A DNA stretch of 24,252 nt from a virus: positions 1 through 24,252 of the IMG/VR virus record IMGVR_UViG_3300008221_000029. One strand, written 5' to 3'. Position numbers and translations under genes: made by a program. Shown here piece by piece: positions 16,788 through 22,654 of this stretch; position 1 is the first letter of the stretch; every line of letters begins with the position of its first letter. The notes beneath the pieces were generated by a model. It saw only the letters and a list, made by a program, of their open reading frames with translations. It was not told where the DNA came from and ran no database searches.

Positions 16788-17558
16788 ATGAACCTTGGAG
16801 GAAGTGGAGGCGGCGGAGTTGAAGGTGACACGGGGGTTGATGAGTCTAACGTACCGCCTCCAATTTCAGAAGTAGTACTTGAGCAAAGGGTGCCTTCTTT
16901 TGGAAGGTTTCCTGATATTACAAGTAGTATGTTTGGTTTTGAGCCTCCATCGTTTAGCGGTGGTATTGCTGATTACGCCAATTTTAGCCCTCAAGGGATA
17001 GATTATCGTTTTAGAAAGAAAGCCAAAGAAGAAACTGCGGAAACTGAAGACGTAGTAGAACAAGAAGAGACCACACAAGAAGAAACGCAACAACCAGGGC
17101 AAACAGGGCCTATGGGTGGGAAAGCCGTTCCGTTCATTAAGAAATTTATTACAAAATTATTGGAGCTCCACCCGGCAACGGCTACTCCTATGCTTTTAAT
17201 GCAAATAGGTAAGGGCCTATACAATTCTAAAGACGTGGCTGGCGACATGAAAAAGGTTTTTACCCAATTTGGCATGAACAAGTTAATGGGCAACGTCGGA
17301 ATCAGCTCGTTGGGGAGACAAGCCCTTGGCAGTATACAAAATGTGAATCGAGGACAACAGACTGGCGGGCAAGCCATTGCGAGTCTTATGACAAATGCTG
17401 CTTTTAGAAAAGGCTTCCCTAGTTTGGCTAAAAAAGCTTATCAAAAAGGTGGGGAACCTGCGGTCTACGGATTGATGTCTCTTGCAAGCATGGGTATGGA
17501 AAACCTAAACAAGAATTACTTTAGAACTCCTCCAAGTGGACCTCCAGGCGATGGGTAA
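16788..17558 (+). CDS. Hypothetical protein with Gly-rich start and acidic linker
   Basis: 256 aa, RBS AGGAAG before ATG 16788. Residues 1-20 are Gly-rich. Residues ~78-112 form an acidic, Glu/Thr/Gln-rich linker (KEETAETEDVVEQEETTQEETQQ). Residues ~113-250 are a basic, helical and moderately hydrophobic domain (PFIKKFITKLLELHPATATPMLLMQIGKGLY; SLGRQALGSI; LMSLASMGMENLNKNYF). The composition resembles internal or structural phage proteins, but I do not recognise it. It overlaps the next gene by 8 bp, so both are likely translated from one mRNA started at the promoter upstream of the DUF1289 gene. Confidence 0.7.
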   Translation: MNLGGSGGGGVEGDTGVDESNVPPPISEVVLEQRVPSFGRFPDITSSMFGFEPPSFSGGIADYANFSPQGIDYRFRKKAKEETAETEDVVEQEETTQEETQQPGQTGPMGGKAVPFIKKFITKLLELHPATATPMLLMQIGKGLYNSKDVAGDMKKVFTQFGMNKLMGNVGISSLGRQALGSIQNVNRGQQTGGQAIASLMTNAAFRKGFPSLAKKAYQKGGEPAVYGLMSLASMGMENLNKNYFRTPPSGPPGDG

Positions 17559-17754
17559 ACTTTCGGAAGAGCAACTTAGCTTTAATTGGGGAGCTGCTTT
17601 CGATGATACACGCGACGAATACAATTCGTTTTGTAGACGCCAGTGGTTAGATCATTGTGATGAGAACAAAACGGGTTTTTCTACGTCGTACACGCTTGAA
17701 GAATATAAGTCACGATTCAAAGATTCTTTGTTAGACAAATTTGAGTCTGAATAG
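17551..17754 (+). CDS. Small hypothetical protein (67 aa)
   Basis: ATG 17551 lies in the last codons of the preceding gene (ATGGGTAA overlap). A GTG at 17536 in the same frame is less likely. The product is soluble, acidic and rich in aromatic residues (FNWGAAFDDTRDEYNSFCRRQWLDHCDE; YTLEEYKSRFKDSLLDKFESE), and probably helical. I recognise no family. It closes the rightward operon before a 477-bp non-coding region. Confidence 0.65.
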   Translation: MGKLSEEQLSFNWGAAFDDTRDEYNSFCRRQWLDHCDENKTGFSTSYTLEEYKSRFKDSLLDKFESE

Positions 17755-17857
17755 AACAGACGAAGGACAAGGGACTACGGACCTGGGACAAACCTCACCT
17801 GAGATCGTATTTAAGAGTTAGCTCTAAGTCATTGATTAAACTTACAATTATTTTTTT

Positions 17858-18129
17858 CTCACTTTGGCAAGGTTAGACTGTAAGTCATTGATTTTATTGA
17901 AGTCTGTAGTTACTCTATATAACAAAACCTCACCTCACTTCTATTATTTACATAAAGATATAATAAATACAAAATATTTACAGAATTTTAATTTTTCAGG
18001 TTAGAAGTGCTGAGAATATAGCTCTTATAAGGGTTTCCGTCTAACTTTGCAGAAGTGAGGTCAGGTGAGGAAAGTTAAGAAACCCTTATAGTAAGCGGTC
18101 TGCCATCTAACCTGGCATAAGTGAGGTCA
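17858..18129. repeat. Three copies of an about 20-bp element (consensus TCTAACYTKGCMDAAGTGAG)
   Basis: Copy A is on the minus strand at 17858-17878. Copies B and C are on the plus strand at 18039-18063 and 18105-18129. B and C are also identical in the following GTCA. The copies point toward each other across the AT-rich core, with two on the terminase side. The spacing between B and C starts is 66 bp. Such arrays usually bind a protein; the terminase small subunit or an initiator are the obvious candidates. Confidence 0.65.
18026..18090. repeat. Extended inverted repeat (hairpin or cruciform)
   Basis: TATAAGGGTTTC (18026-18037) is a perfect inverse of GAAACCCTTATA (18079-18090). Inside it TAACTTT (18042-18048) pairs with AAAGTTA (18071-18077). 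The loop carries the GTGAGGT words and most of copy B of the repeat. No T-tract follows, so it is not an ordinary terminator. Confidence 0.6.
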
Positions 18130-18132
18130 AAG

Positions 18133-18162
18133 TTGTTACTTTTTCTTACTTTGGTATATAAT
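18133..18162 (+). promoter_or_regulatory. Promoter upstream of the small terminase gene
   Basis: TTGTTA (18133-18138) and a perfect TATAAT (18157-18162) are 18 bp apart, the same spacing as in the promoters at 5700 and 16486. The predicted start is about 18169, giving a leader of about 30-75 nt depending on the start codon. The -35 box lies just downstream of repeat copy C (18105-18129), which could therefore act as an operator. Confidence 0.6.
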
Positions 18163-18201
18163 CCTGAGCATGAATCAAAGCAACTGCTACAAAGGAAAGT
18201 T

Positions 18202-18227
18202 TTGGGATCTAAAAACCCAATCTTTTT
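18202..18227 (+). terminator. Possible leader attenuator hairpin
   Basis: TTGGG (18202-18206) pairs with CCCAA (18216-18220) and is followed by TCTTTTTAC, inside the leader before ATG 18232. The stem is only 5 bp, so this is weak. If terminase translation starts at TTG 18202 instead (it has AAAGGAAAG at good distance), ribosomes would cover this hairpin. Confidence 0.25.
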
Positions 18228-18231
18228 ACAG

Positions 18232-18753
18232 ATGGAGAAACAAAGGATGCCAAAAGGAACTTCAGGAAACCTTTCAGGAAGAAACGACAAACATTTAACA
18301 GATAAACAGATTCGTTTTGCTAAGGAGTATGTCTACAATGATGGAAGTAAAACATTAACTGAGTGTGCTTTAGATTCTGGCTATGCAGATACGTCTGCTT
18401 CAGTTCGAGCCTCAGAGCTAACCAACCCACAAAAGTATCCGCTTGTGGTTCGATACATTCAAGAGCTACAGAATGAACTAGATAAGAAATACGAAGTAAC
18501 TTTTGGTAGGCACGTTAGAGAGTTAGCTAAGATTAGGGATAAAGCTATAGATAAAGGTAACTTAACTGCTGCGGTTTCTGCCGAAGTACAAAGAGGTCGA
18601 GCAGCAGGCTTGTATGTTGAAAGAAAAGAAGTACGCACAGGCACTCTAGAATCTTTAAGCGAAGTAGAAATTAAGAATAGAATAAAGAAACTTCTAGGAG
18701 ACTATAAACCTCTCCTAGAAGTTGAAGATGCTGTAGTAATTGATGCTGAATAA
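18232..18753 (+). CDS. Terminase small subunit
   Basis: 173 aa from ATG 18232. ATG 18247 (MPKGTSGNLSGR) and TTG 18202 (good ribosome binding site AAAGGAAAG) are alternatives in the same frame. After a KGTSGNLSGRN start, the DNA-binding region LTDKQIRFAKEYVYNDGSKTLTECALDSGYADTSASVRASELTNPQKYPLVVRYIQEL matches the small-terminase pattern: 'LTxKQ..F...Y', a helix-turn-helix 'A..aGY....A...AS.LL..P.V...I'. This is followed by a helical oligomerisation part (ELAKIRDKAIDKGNLTAAVSAEVQRGRAAGLY) and an acidic tail. Role: recognises the packaging site and loads the large terminase. The large subunit is not adjacent. Its stop directly abuts the stop of the convergent minus-strand gene. Confidence 0.85.
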   Translation: MEKQRMPKGTSGNLSGRNDKHLTDKQIRFAKEYVYNDGSKTLTECALDSGYADTSASVRASELTNPQKYPLVVRYIQELQNELDKKYEVTFGRHVRELAKIRDKAIDKGNLTAAVSAEVQRGRAAGLYVERKEVRTGTLESLSEVEIKNRIKKLLGDYKPLLEVEDAVVIDAE

Positions 18754-19026
18754 TTATTCTTCTGCGTCGTCATAAAAATGCCAAGATATAGACTCTATTG
18801 CTTGCTTGTCTGTCTCAACTAAAGTCGGTGCAATGTCCAGGAGCTTAGCCCAGATCCTCGGTTGGCTATCTTCAGGGCAATCTAAACATAACTGATAAAT
18901 TATCTCCGATTGACCTTTTGTTTCAATGTCCAAGAAAACAGCCATATCAGATAATTGATTTCTTTTAAATATTTGAATTACTGCTACAGCTTGTTTTTTA
19001 CTTAGGATTGCTTTGTATCTATTCAT
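18754..19026 (-). CDS. Small hypothetical protein, last gene of the 14-gene minus-strand operon
   Basis: 90 aa, ATG overlapping the upstream stop by 4 bp (ATGA). It is helical with mixed charge (MNRYKAILSKKQAVAVIQIFKRNQLSDMAVFLDIE...) and ends DDAEE. I recognise no family. There is no spacer and no terminator between its stop and that of the convergent terminase gene (18751-18756 reads TAATTA), so read-through from either side would produce antisense RNA. Confidence 0.7.
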   Translation of the reverse strand: MNRYKAILSKKQAVAVIQIFKRNQLSDMAVFLDIETKGQSEIIYQLCLDCPEDSQPRIWAKLLDIAPTLVETDKQAIESISWHFYDDAEE

Positions 19027-19283
19027 AGTCTTCTCACTTTTTGTTTTTTAATTGGTTTAGGGAAATCATTTTGCATTATTTCTGCATACAATTCGTTTGT
19101 TATTAGTTTACGTTCTTCACGAGATATTTTTGATATAACGCGTAGATCTCTTTTCTTAGGTTTATACGTTTTCCAATATACAGCTTGAGGTGGATCTGTT
19201 TTCCAAGTCCATTTAATTAGGCCGTGTTTGTCTGAATTAAACTCTAGTAAAGGGGAACAGTTATAAGTCTTTTGTAAGTCCAT
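19023..19283 (-). CDS. Small basic hypothetical protein
   Basis: 86 aa; ATG 19283 with AGGAGA about 8 nt upstream, inside the end of the preceding gene (23-bp overlap in another frame). The C-terminal half is strongly basic (YKPKKRDLRVISKISREERKLITNELYAEIMQNDFPKPIKKQKVRRL), while the N-terminal half has aromatic residues (IKWTWKTDPPQAVYWKTYK). It may contact nucleic acid or RNA polymerase. I recognise no family. Confidence 0.7.
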   Translation of the reverse strand: MDLQKTYNCSPLLEFNSDKHGLIKWTWKTDPPQAVYWKTYKPKKRDLRVISKISREERKLITNELYAEIMQNDFPKPIKKQKVRRL

Positions 19284-19494
19284 TTATAATTTCTCCTATT
19301 AGTTGTTTATGTACTTTCTTGTCTGTGAGTATTCGCCATTCATCATCATGCAAAGTAATTATAGGTACTCCATCTTTATATGGAAAAACATAATACTTAA
19401 CAGAACGATTTACTACTTTAGAATCTATTACCTGGACTCCTTTGTAAGTTCCTTCTAGCTCTTCCCATATCTGTTCAAATAATTTTCTATCCAT
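19261..19494 (-). CDS. Small hypothetical protein
   Basis: 77 aa. I chose ATG 19494 (MDRKLFEQIWEEL...) rather than the in-frame ATG at 19512, because GGGAGAA lies 7 nt before it and it forms a TAATG junction with the preceding stop. It has alternating beta and helical character (VQVIDSKVVNRSVKYYVFPYKDGVPIITLHDDEWRIL), probably a small alpha/beta fold. I recognise no family. Confidence 0.7.
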   Translation of the reverse strand: MDRKLFEQIWEELEGTYKGVQVIDSKVVNRSVKYYVFPYKDGVPIITLHDDEWRILTDKKVHKQLIGEIINGLTKDL

Positions 19495-19724
19495 TAGCTT
19501 TTCTCCCACCATTTAGTTACAAACATATCATCTACAAATATTTGACATTCTTCTTTGTCGCCAACTGAATGACACAAAACAGCTTTTCTCATTACCTCTA
19601 AATCAATATTGCCATTAAGGATTTCTTGTAGCCACCCTATAGAACCTGAGTGGTCGTATTCCTCAAAGAATTCTTCAACTGCCTCCATATCCAAATGTAT
19701 TTTTTTAGTTACTTGTTCAGTCAT
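19494..19724 (-). CDS. Small acidic hypothetical protein
   Basis: 76 aa, ATG overlapping the DUF3310 gene by 8 bp. It is acidic (MEAVEEFFEEYDHSGSIGWLQEILNGNIDLEVMRKAVLCHSVGDKEECQIFVDDMF) with a Trp pair near the end (KWWEKS). It is helical in the first half. Small acidic proteins in early phage operons are often inhibitors of host DNA-binding enzymes; that is only a general analogy here. Confidence 0.7.
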   Translation of the reverse strand: MTEQVTKKIHLDMEAVEEFFEEYDHSGSIGWLQEILNGNIDLEVMRKAVLCHSVGDKEECQIFVDDMFVTKWWEKS

Positions 19725-20052
19725 TGCTTGTCTCCTTTATCAATCTATCTGTGTACCAAATTGCTTTTTTTAAACACTCCTGGCGATTCTTATTCTCGAA
19801 CCTCCAAACGTATTTAATAATGTTGCCTTTTAGATACCCTTTAAATGCTTCGTTAGTCATACTAGATTGGATGGCATCAATGCACTCAATCTCTCCATTC
19901 TTGTAATGATCTGGGTTGATGTTATCTTTATCATCTATCAAATTCCTCATCATAAAATTGCTACATTCAAAACAATAGGGATTTTCTAAAGGTAAATTGT
20001 CTTCAGTCTCAAAAGAAAGAGAGTCGTTTTTACAGTTTGGACATTTACTCAT
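19717..20052 (-). CDS. DUF3310 protein with an N-terminal zinc ribbon
   Basis: 111 aa. The C-terminal part has the DUF3310 signature: INPDHYKNGEIECIDAIQS, then FKGYLKGNIIKYVWRFENKN and LKKAIWYTDRLI. DUF3310 is the family of T7 gp1.7, reported as a nucleotide kinase in T7. The first ~35 residues add CPNC...CFEC, a probable zinc ribbon not present in the minimal family. Phage versions are thought to act in nucleotide metabolism during replication. The ATG overlaps the preceding gene by 4 bp. This is the best-recognised gene of the small operon. Confidence 0.85.
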   Translation of the reverse strand: MSKCPNCKNDSLSFETEDNLPLENPYCFECSNFMMRNLIDDKDNINPDHYKNGEIECIDAIQSSMTNEAFKGYLKGNIIKYVWRFENKNRQECLKKAIWYTDRLIKETSND

Positions 20053-20279
20053 TTATCTATCCTCCTTAGTAAACTTCTAATCTTTTTCTTTTCTAAATGA
20101 TCTATATCAAAATCATAAGCGCTAAATTCATAACCTCTTGGTGTGGTTTTATATGGCTTAGGTATGTCACCTGTTTTGTATGCGTATGCAGATAACAATA
20201 GATACCAAATTAAAGATTGGTCATCTTCATGTAGTCGGTCTAATATTTTTCTTGCGCTTGGTCTTGGGATTGTACTCAT
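20049..20279 (-). CDS. Small hypothetical protein
   Basis: 76 aa from ATG 20279 (TAATG junction; ribosome binding site AAAGGTGGTG). It is basic at both ends (MSTIPRPSARKILDRL; HLEKKKIRSLLRRIDK) with a hydrophobic, Tyr-rich middle (SLIWYLLLSAYAYKTGD). The middle is too short and polar to be a certain membrane segment. An upstream extension of the frame to 20342 lacks a ribosome binding site and would overlap the preceding gene heavily. I recognise no family. Confidence 0.7.
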   Translation of the reverse strand: MSTIPRPSARKILDRLHEDDQSLIWYLLLSAYAYKTGDIPKPYKTTPRGYEFSAYDFDIDHLEKKKIRSLLRRIDK

Positions 20280-20458
20280 TACACCACCTTTCTTGTTGAT
20301 TGATATTCTTCTGAATAAGTATCTTGGTCTTGTTGCTCCCATTCACACATAGGTTCAGAATGATTTAAAGCAAGTTCTATTGCTTCTTCTTTGCTATCTG
20401 CTTCAACTGTCTTCTGTACTTTGTAGGTGTAACTGCCTTTGATTATAAATTTACTCAT
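20279..20458 (-). CDS. Small hypothetical protein (59 aa)
   Basis: ATG 20458 (MSKFIIKGSYTYKVQKTVEADSKEEAIELALNHSEP...), overlapping the preceding gene by 8 bp. It has two beta strands followed by the pattern 'VEADSKEEAIELAL', a small beta-beta-alpha arrangement repeated in two other genes of this operon (20451-20666 and 21412-21588). That similarity of layout suggests ancient duplication or a common small fold, but identity is too low to be sure. Confidence 0.7.
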   Translation of the reverse strand: MSKFIIKGSYTYKVQKTVEADSKEEAIELALNHSEPMCEWEQQDQDTYSEEYQSTRKVV

Positions 20459-20666
20459 TCGCTTTTCTCCTCTCAAAACATTCGTCTTTGTATACCAAAT
20501 CAACAACACTATCGTTATTTAAAGGAACAACAGTTTCTTTGCTATCGTCAGGCATGTGAAAATCATAGACCTGACTTATATCGACATTAGCTATATCAAC
20601 GTCATCAGGTATTTCTATAGTTTTGGTGTAGGTTTCAACTACAGTACATTTATATTTCTTACTCAT
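20451..20666 (-). CDS. Small acidic hypothetical protein (71 aa)
   Basis: ATG 20666, overlapping the preceding gene by 8 bp, with GGAGTC upstream. The start MSKKYKCTVVETYTKTIEIPDDVDIANVDISQVYDF resembles the neighbour at 20279-20458 (basic start, then beta strands with Thr/Lys alternation). It is acidic overall. I recognise no family. Confidence 0.7.
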   Translation of the reverse strand: MSKKYKCTVVETYTKTIEIPDDVDIANVDISQVYDFHMPDDSKETVVPLNNDSVVDLVYKDECFERRKANE

Positions 20667-20841
20667 TATCTGACTCCTCTAAATCATCAATATCTAATCC
20701 TTCTGCTAAGTATGAAGCATCATAATTTTCTACTCTGTATGTAATTACTTTCCCGTTTTCATCTTTGAGTGTGTTTCCGTCCTCATCTTTTCTATAGAAA
20801 GTTAAATCCCATACTGCAATATTATCGTAATAGTTACCCAT
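20659..20841 (-). CDS. Small acidic hypothetical protein (60 aa)
   Basis: ATG 20841 preceded by GGGAGG, one of the best ribosome binding sites in the operon. The sequence MGNYYDNIAVWDLTFYRKDEDGNTLKDENGKVITYRVENYDASYLAEGLDIDDLEESDNE is beta-rich with a turn at EDGNTLKDENGK and an acidic tail. I recognise no family. Confidence 0.7.
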   Translation of the reverse strand: MGNYYDNIAVWDLTFYRKDEDGNTLKDENGKVITYRVENYDASYLAEGLDIDDLEESDNE

Positions 20842-21010
20842 TGCTGACCTCCCTTACAGATTTACATTCGTAATGACCACCTTCATTTGGTTTAAAATCT
20901 TCTCCACATATATAACAGGTTCTACTATCTTTGTTATACCTGTCCCTAAATCTGTTTTTGTTTTTGCTTTTAAACTTGTTAGCACGCTTGGTGTATTTTT
21001 TATGACTCAT
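20834..21010 (-). CDS. Small basic zinc-finger-like protein (58 aa)
   Basis: I read this gene directly: ATG 21010 to TAA 20834, overlapping both neighbours (11 and 8 bp). The first half is extremely basic (MSHKKYTKRANKFKSKNKNRF). The second half has CYICGEDF and, 10 residues on, HYEC, a plausible CxxC-HxxC zinc site. It is probably nucleic-acid-binding. Confidence 0.7.
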   Translation of the reverse strand: MSHKKYTKRANKFKSKNKNRFRDRYNKDSRTCYICGEDFKPNEGGHYECKSVREVSNG

Positions 21011-21419
21011 CTTTTTTGCTCCTGTGTAATCGTGGTATTGTTGCTGTGCGTATAGTAGGGGACTCCTTCCATTGGTAACTGTATTTCACGCCTGGCTTGG
21101 GGTAATAGTTTTCGCCGTCTTGGTATTTGGGTTGTCCTAGTACCTCTAAACAACTGTTAAGGTAATAAACGTCTTCCGTAATTCTTGGACTATCCTCTAT
21201 CAAATCAATAGCGTGTTGAACTTCCCAAGGTAAACCTCCTTCATCTATTCCTTGTTCCCAAACGCTATTTCTATGGTGCTTATAATCTACTGCCCCTGTG
21301 CTTTCATTCTTATTGTTAGCATAAAGAGTAGCCGTATGGCAGTCATCGGAGCAGTAAGCTTTATTTTTTTTCCGCCCCTCTTTGATTGGTTCTTCACATC
21401 TCACACAATATTTAAGCAT
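21000..21419 (-). CDS. Protein with N-terminal C4 zinc finger
   Basis: 139 aa from ATG 21419 with AAGGAGG upstream. Residues 4-28 carry YCVRCEEPIKEGRKKNKAYCSDDCH, a CxxC-x(15)-CxxxC/H cluster of the treble-clef kind found in small DNA- or RNA-binding proteins. The rest (WEVQHAIDLIEDSPRITEDVYYLNSCLEVL; YQDGENYYPKPGVKYSYQW) is unrecognised and ends in a basic tail HRSKKDES. Likely a small regulatory or nuclease-related protein; no catalytic motif was seen. Confidence 0.75.
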   Translation of the reverse strand: MLKYCVRCEEPIKEGRKKNKAYCSDDCHTATLYANNKNESTGAVDYKHHRNSVWEQGIDEGGLPWEVQHAIDLIEDSPRITEDVYYLNSCLEVLGQPKYQDGENYYPKPGVKYSYQWKESPTIRTATIPRLHRSKKDES

Positions 21420-21588
21420 TGCCTACCTCCTTAATAATTAGATCTTTATCTTCTTGCCTTAAAATTTCCCACTCCAATTCTTCGTGTGCTTTAGTTATAG
21501 CATCTTCCAAAGTTTCTGCTTCAATGTAAACTTCTTCTTCTGTAACAGAAGTCCTTGTTATATAAAACTCTTTTACTTCTGCACTCAT
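21412..21588 (-). CDS. Small acidic hypothetical protein (58 aa)
   Basis: I read this gene directly: ATG 21588 to TAA 21412. It joins the upstream gene by an ATGA overlap and the downstream one by 8 bp. The sequence begins MSAEVKEFYITRTSVTEEEV and continues through IEAETLEDAITKAHEEL. It has the same beta-beta-'EAxTxEDAIxxA' layout as the gene at 20279. It has an acidic composition. I recognise no family. Confidence 0.7.
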   Translation of the reverse strand: MSAEVKEFYITRTSVTEEEVYIEAETLEDAITKAHEELEWEILRQEDKDLIIKEVGNA

Positions 21589-21722
21589 GATCTATCCTCC
21601 ATGATTGCTACAAGTTCGTTATCTGAATGCTTGCAGTCACAAGATAAGCAAAGATAGAAACCGCTTTGCTCTTGTATATTTCTTTCGTCCTCTTGCTTGT
21701 CACATAGTTGGCATTTACTCAT
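21585..21722 (-). CDS. Very small zinc-finger-like protein (45 aa)
   Basis: I read this gene directly: ATG 21722 to TGA 21585, with 4-bp ATGA overlaps at both ends. MSKCQLCDKQ and later YLCLSCDCKHSD give two CxxC knuckles about 23 residues apart, a minimal zinc ribbon. GGAGG lies near its 3' end and serves the next gene. The perfect overlaps on both sides argue that this short frame is real. Confidence 0.7.
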   Translation of the reverse strand: MSKCQLCDKQEDERNIQEQSGFYLCLSCDCKHSDNELVAIMEDRS

Positions 21723-22126
21723 GACTCATCCTCTATTCCAAATAATCTTTCTGCCACTTCTTCGCTGATTATGTAATCTATATTATCTAAAAGATTTTTT
21801 ACAATGTATGGTTTTTTTGAGGCTCTGCGTCTGAAACCTTGTAGCACAACTTTTTTGCCATTCATCTCAGCGATTTTTTCTAGGTCAAATTTCTTATCTA
21901 TGTTGCCTCTCCATTTATTGTTACTTATAAGGTCTTTCATTTCTTTACTCATGCCACCTTTTATTTTTACATTGAAGCCAAACTTTACACTATCATCATC
22001 ATATCTAGCGTTACCTAAATCTACTTCTAATCCGTATCCGTCTAAGACCTCTATCAGACCTTCGTCTAATATTTCTCTTATTACGTCTACATTCTTTGGG
22101 GTCATTTCTGTTATTGCTTTAGTCAT
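21719..22126 (-). CDS. Conserved-looking hypothetical protein, first gene of the 14-gene operon
   Basis: 135 aa from ATG 22126. The frame extends upstream to 22189, but that part overlaps the promoter and lacks a ribosome binding site, whereas TAGGAAA precedes 22126. Middle block: LEVDLGNARYDDDSVKFGFNVKIKGG, a beta-rich segment I associate with hypothetical proteins in phage early regions. Second half: FDLEKIAEMNGKKVVLQGFRRRASKKPYIVKNLLDN, basic. I recognise no function. Confidence 0.75.
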   Translation of the reverse strand: MTKAITEMTPKNVDVIREILDEGLIEVLDGYGLEVDLGNARYDDDSVKFGFNVKIKGGMSKEMKDLISNNKWRGNIDKKFDLEKIAEMNGKKVVLQGFRRRASKKPYIVKNLLDNIDYIISEEVAERLFGIEDES

Positions 22127-22160
22127 ATTATTTCCTATAGTTATTAAATTTCCACTCCTT

Positions 22161-22189
22161 AGATTACAGTATATATCCCATACACACAA
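22161..22189 (-). promoter_or_regulatory. Promoter of the 14-gene minus-strand operon
   Basis: On the minus strand, TTGTGT (22189-22184), 17 bp, TAATCT (22166-22161). The spacer carries TATGGGA (22182-22176). The promoter at 24104-24132 has the same arrangement, and that at 23193-23221 is similar, which supports the call although the -10 box is not ideal. The leader before ATG 22126 is about 28 nt. Confidence 0.5.
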
Positions 22190-22225
22190 GCATTATTTAC
22201 TTGTTTCGAGTACACTACATTTACT

Positions 22226-22654
22226 GTGGCACAACCTGAAAAATTATTTTGGCAACAAGTAAGAAAAAACCTTACCGAGTTTTCTTGGATAAGGTTGGAG
22301 TCAAGGGTTAATCATGGCATCCCTGATGTTTTAGGCTGTACCAAAGAGGGCATTTATTTTACAACAGAACTCAAAGTAACTAAGAGTAATAAAGTAAACC
22401 TCTCTCCACATCAAATTGCATATCATGAAGAGCGTAAAAATTCCTGTGCTTTTATCTTGGTCAAGCGTCTCTTGGAGAGCAACCCTCGTAAATCTACAGT
22501 ACACATCTATGGAGCGGAACAGGTACGAGATCTGGCAGTCAAAGGTTTGGTCGTCCCAAGTTTATCGTCCTCCGACCCAATCAATTGGTCATTTGTCCAA
22601 GAGCAATTAGCGACCCTCGTTCGAGGTAGGACAAATGACCAATTGATTGGGTAG
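22226..22654 (+). CDS. VRR-NUC/PD-(D/E)XK-type nuclease
   Basis: 142 aa from GTG 22226; no good ribosome binding site precedes it. The PD-(D/E)XK core is visible: the Q in FWQQVRKNL, GIPDVLG (D) and YFTTELKV (E-x-K), followed by LSPHQIAYH. This order matches the VRR-NUC group, whose members include structure-specific nucleases and Holliday-junction-type resolvases. The gene is the only plus-strand gene between the minus-strand cassettes. Its last ~26 codons lie inside a long inverted repeat: both 23-bp arms and the loop are coding, and the stop is one base from the conserved tail of the repeat. The C-terminal ~30 residues may therefore be repeat-derived. Confidence 0.75.
   Translation: MAQPEKLFWQQVRKNLTEFSWIRLESRVNHGIPDVLGCTKEGIYFTTELKVTKSNKVNLSPHQIAYHEERKNSCAFILVKRLLESNPRKSTVHIYGAEQVRDLAVKGLVVPSLSSSDPINWSFVQEQLATLVRGRTNDQLIG

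Larger units (their letters stand above)
17755..18231. promoter_or_regulatory. Repeat-rich intergenic region upstream of the small terminase (candidate packaging site, origin or control region)
   Basis: 477 bp without a convincing gene. It contains: three copies of an about 20-bp element (listed separately); a 13-bp direct repeat TAAGTCATTGATT (17825-17837, 17881-17893); several GTGAGGT-type words on both strands (minus near 17793 and 17928, plus at 18056, 18065 and 18121); an AT-rich core (17941-17999); a 65-nt hairpin (18026-18090); and a promoter (18133-18162). Its position directly before a small terminase gene is typical for cos/pac sites, while iterons flanking an AT-rich core are typical for origins. 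Confidence 0.55.

Noticed and set aside
17851-17857. T-tract as a Rho-independent terminator for the rightward operon
   Set aside because: No stable GC-rich stem precedes the T-run.
18170-18298. ATG-started frame (MNQSNCYKGK...) just after the terminase promoter
   Set aside because: It is out of frame inside the small terminase gene, has no ribosome binding site and shows no protein-like pattern.
21804-22262. 152-aa plus-strand frame antisense to the first gene of the small operon
   Set aside because: Hydrophobic shadow composition and no ribosome binding site; the minus-strand gene has a promoter, a ribosome binding site and an ATGA overlap.
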